DNA of 64,000 bases from CAZPQN01 sp964588795. Its GTDB lineage: Bacteria > Fidelibacterota > UBA2242. How positions within the stretch are numbered: the first letter of the stretch is position 1; every line of letters starts with the position of its first letter. The translations under genes and the position numbers were made by a program. The notes under the pieces are model-generated. The model did not search any database and was not told where the DNA came from. It saw only the letters and a program-made list of their open reading frames with translations. Shown in pieces: positions 62,531 to 64,000 of this stretch. The stretch lies in NCBI GenBank assembly GCA_964588795.1, contig CAZPQN010000011.1:4002-68001 (forward strand), given 5' to 3'.

Positions 62531-63961
62531 ATGCAAAAAGTCCAACCACTCTATTTGGCAGGTGAGTGGGTAACCGCAGAAGAAAAGCTGGCGGTGATTA
62601 GCCCTTATTCCGGAAATGTCGTCGGGCAAACTTATTGGGCTGATCCCACCCAGATCGAAAAGGCAGTGCAGGCCTGTGTCAGCGCTGAAACAGCGCTGCG
62701 CCAGATGACAATTTACGAACGCCAGAACATCCTGGAGCAATTAGCTACCGGCATCGCAAAACACCGGGATGAGTTTGTGCGACTTTTAGCCTTGGAAGCC
62801 GGCAAACCGGTACGCGAGGGACGAGTCGAGGTGGAACGTGCCCTGTTAACCCTACGGACGACTGCCGCAGAATGCCAGAGAATGCATGGCGAGGCCATAC
62901 CCCTGGATGTCGTGCCGGGTTGTCAGGGTCGCACCGGTATGCTAAAGCGCTTTCCCATCGGCGCCATGCTGGCGATAACGCCTTTTAATTATCCTCTCAA
63001 TTTGGCCCTGCACAAAGTCGCTCCGGCGATCGCCGTTGGCAATCCGGTGCTGTTGAAACCTTCGCCCAAAACCCCGCTGATCAGTCTCCTGTTGGCGGAA
63101 ATTATTGCGACCAGCGATTTGCCCCGGGAAGCCTTTTCGGTTTTGGTGACGAGCAATGTCCAGACCCGGGCTTTGGCCGCCGACGAGCGTTTTAAAATGC
63201 TGACTTTCACCGGCTCGGCGGAGGTCGGATGGCAGTTGAAAACCCTCGCCGGGCGCAAACGGGTGGCCTTGGAGCTGGGTGGCAATGCCGGAGTGGTCAT
63301 TGATGAGGATGCCGACGTAGAACGAGCAGTCGGACGGGTAAAATTCGGGGCCTTTGTTTTTGCGGGGCAGTCCTGTATATCAGTACAAAGAGTGTTCGTG
63401 CACGAGCGTTTGTTCGAGCGCTTTGTTGAACGTTTGGTTGAGGTCGCTAATCAGGTCAAAATAGGCGATCCGCTTGATCCAACGACGGAACTCGGCCCGC
63501 TGATCAATACCGAGGCTGTTCAACGCGTGACGAGTTGGATAAAGGAGGCCTGCGCGGGCGGTGCAAAAATATTATCAGGAGGCGAACCACTTGACGCCCA
63601 GACATTTCCTCCGACGGTGGTAATCGGTGTGCCAACCCACTGTCGCCTTTATTGTGAGGAAGTCTTTGCGCCAGTCGTTTTGCTCCATCCATTTACGGAT
63701 TTTCATCAGGCGCTTGCCGAGGTCAACAATTCCCGCTATGGCCTGCAGGCCGGCATTTTTACGAATAATCATGAACATATCTGGTATGCCTACGAACACT
63801 TAGCGGTCGGCGGGGTTATCATCAATGACGTTCCCACTTTCCGGGTGGACCCCATGCCGTATGGCGGTATCAAGGCGAGCGGGGTCGGACGCGAAGGACC
63901 GCGCTATGCGATGGAAGAGATGAGCGAACTGAAACTGCTGGTGCTTGACCAAATCCGGTAA
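62531..63961 (+). CDS. NAD(P)-dependent aldehyde dehydrogenase
   Basis: A 476-residue ALDH-superfamily enzyme. The catalytic Cys282 is in GQSCISVQRVFV and the general base Glu248 in ELGGNAGVV; the cofactor region PFNYPLNL and the SGVGREGPRYAMEEM end are standard. The sequence resembles the lactaldehyde / non-phosphorylating glyceraldehyde-3-phosphate group, but the substrate is not certain. A GGAGG site lies before the ATG. It is separated from glgA by 36 bases and may be co-transcribed. Confidence 0.9.
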   Translation: MQKVQPLYLAGEWVTAEEKLAVISPYSGNVVGQTYWADPTQIEKAVQACVSAETALRQMTIYERQNILEQLATGIAKHRDEFVRLLALEAGKPVREGRVEVERALLTLRTTAAECQRMHGEAIPLDVVPGCQGRTGMLKRFPIGAMLAITPFNYPLNLALHKVAPAIAVGNPVLLKPSPKTPLISLLLAEIIATSDLPREAFSVLVTSNVQTRALAADERFKMLTFTGSAEVGWQLKTLAGRKRVALELGGNAGVVIDEDADVERAVGRVKFGAFVFAGQSCISVQRVFVHERLFERFVERLVEVANQVKIGDPLDPTTELGPLINTEAVQRVTSWIKEACAGGAKILSGGEPLDAQTFPPTVVIGVPTHCRLYCEEVFAPVVLLHPFTDFHQALAEVNNSRYGLQAGIFTNNHEHIWYAYEHLAVGGVIINDVPTFRVDPMPYGGIKASGVGREGPRYAMEEMSELKLLVLDQIR

Positions 63962-64000
63962 TTGCTTCAATGTATTTTTGGATTAGGAATTGCGCGATGC

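Noticed and set aside
1..64000. CRISPR array, insertion sequence, prophage or rRNA genes
   Set aside because: No regularly spaced repeats, transposase, phage structural genes or rRNA sequence were seen on either strand.

Overview
The window looks like a chromosomal stretch from a Gram-negative, outer-membrane-bearing bacterium of moderate-to-high GC. Signs of an outer membrane are lipoproteins with lipoboxes, a beta-barrel-like exported protein, a SPOR-domain lipoprotein, an M23 peptidase and a NamZ/AnmK/MurQ set for recovering cell-wall MurNAc. A FISUMP-domain lipoprotein, SpmA/SpmB in a non-spore-former setting, and several orphan exported proteins point to the FCB side of the tree (Calditrichota, KSB1, Fibrobacterota, Bacteroidota relatives). 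That placement is inference from gene content, not a phylogeny. I saw no prophage, insertion sequence, CRISPR array or replication origin.

Layout. 0-12.9 kb, mostly minus strand: a YgeY-type M20 hydrolase and an esterase; a plus-strand beta-barrel-like protein; ppdK behind a shared bidirectional terminator; then a minus-strand run of a COG2403 GTPase, carbamate kinase, ndk, a SPOR lipoprotein and a membrane protein with an acidic tail; and a metallo-beta-lactamase-fold hydrolase. 13-22.9 kb, minus: spmA-spmB, murQ-anmK, a very tight pgm/pmm - polyprenyl synthase - ptsH - ptsI block, a bifunctional-nuclease/UVR protein and a beta-propeller-like exported protein. 23-30 kb, mostly plus: a Nudix hydrolase (minus), then yceD-rpmF-fabH-fabD-fabG-acpP-fabF-rnc, the classical lipid cluster but without plsX.

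29.7-39.4 kb: an SLC5-type symporter, then a solo trpB2 preceded by what reads as a ribosome-mediated tryptophan attenuator (leader peptide with tandem Trp codons, competing hairpins and an intrinsic terminator). Next come a small accessory block of exported proteins, one with an in-frame TGA, a YgjP-type metalloprotease, GTP-dependent PEP carboxykinase, and tRNA-His and tRNA-Glu. A degenerate copy of the tRNA-Glu 3' half lies just downstream of the latter. 39.4-51.6 kb, plus: a membrane protein behind a near-consensus promoter, glgC, an unknown protein, pcm, a diguanylate cyclase, an M23 peptidase, a rhomboid protease, then a pyrimidine/nucleotide salvage run cdd-udk-tdk-CNT transporter-adk-coaE. 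51.6-64 kb: NamZ and a short 2[4Fe-4S] ferredoxin (minus), an MFS transporter, rsgA, a membrane-anchored TPR protein, a homocysteine methyltransferase, and the glycogen genes GH57 and glgA, followed by an aldehyde dehydrogenase.

How it fits together. Central metabolism turns around phosphoenolpyruvate (ppdK, pckG, ptsI), glucose storage (pgm/pmm, glgC, GH57, glgA), MurNAc salvage (NamZ, AnmK, MurQ) and nucleoside salvage. The PTS has only its general phosphotransfer proteins here, with no sugar-specific EII in view. The strongest novel signal is the trp leader before trpB2. The tRNA-Glu fragment, the TGA-split lipoprotein, the missing plsX and the GTPase/carbamate-kinase pairing come next.
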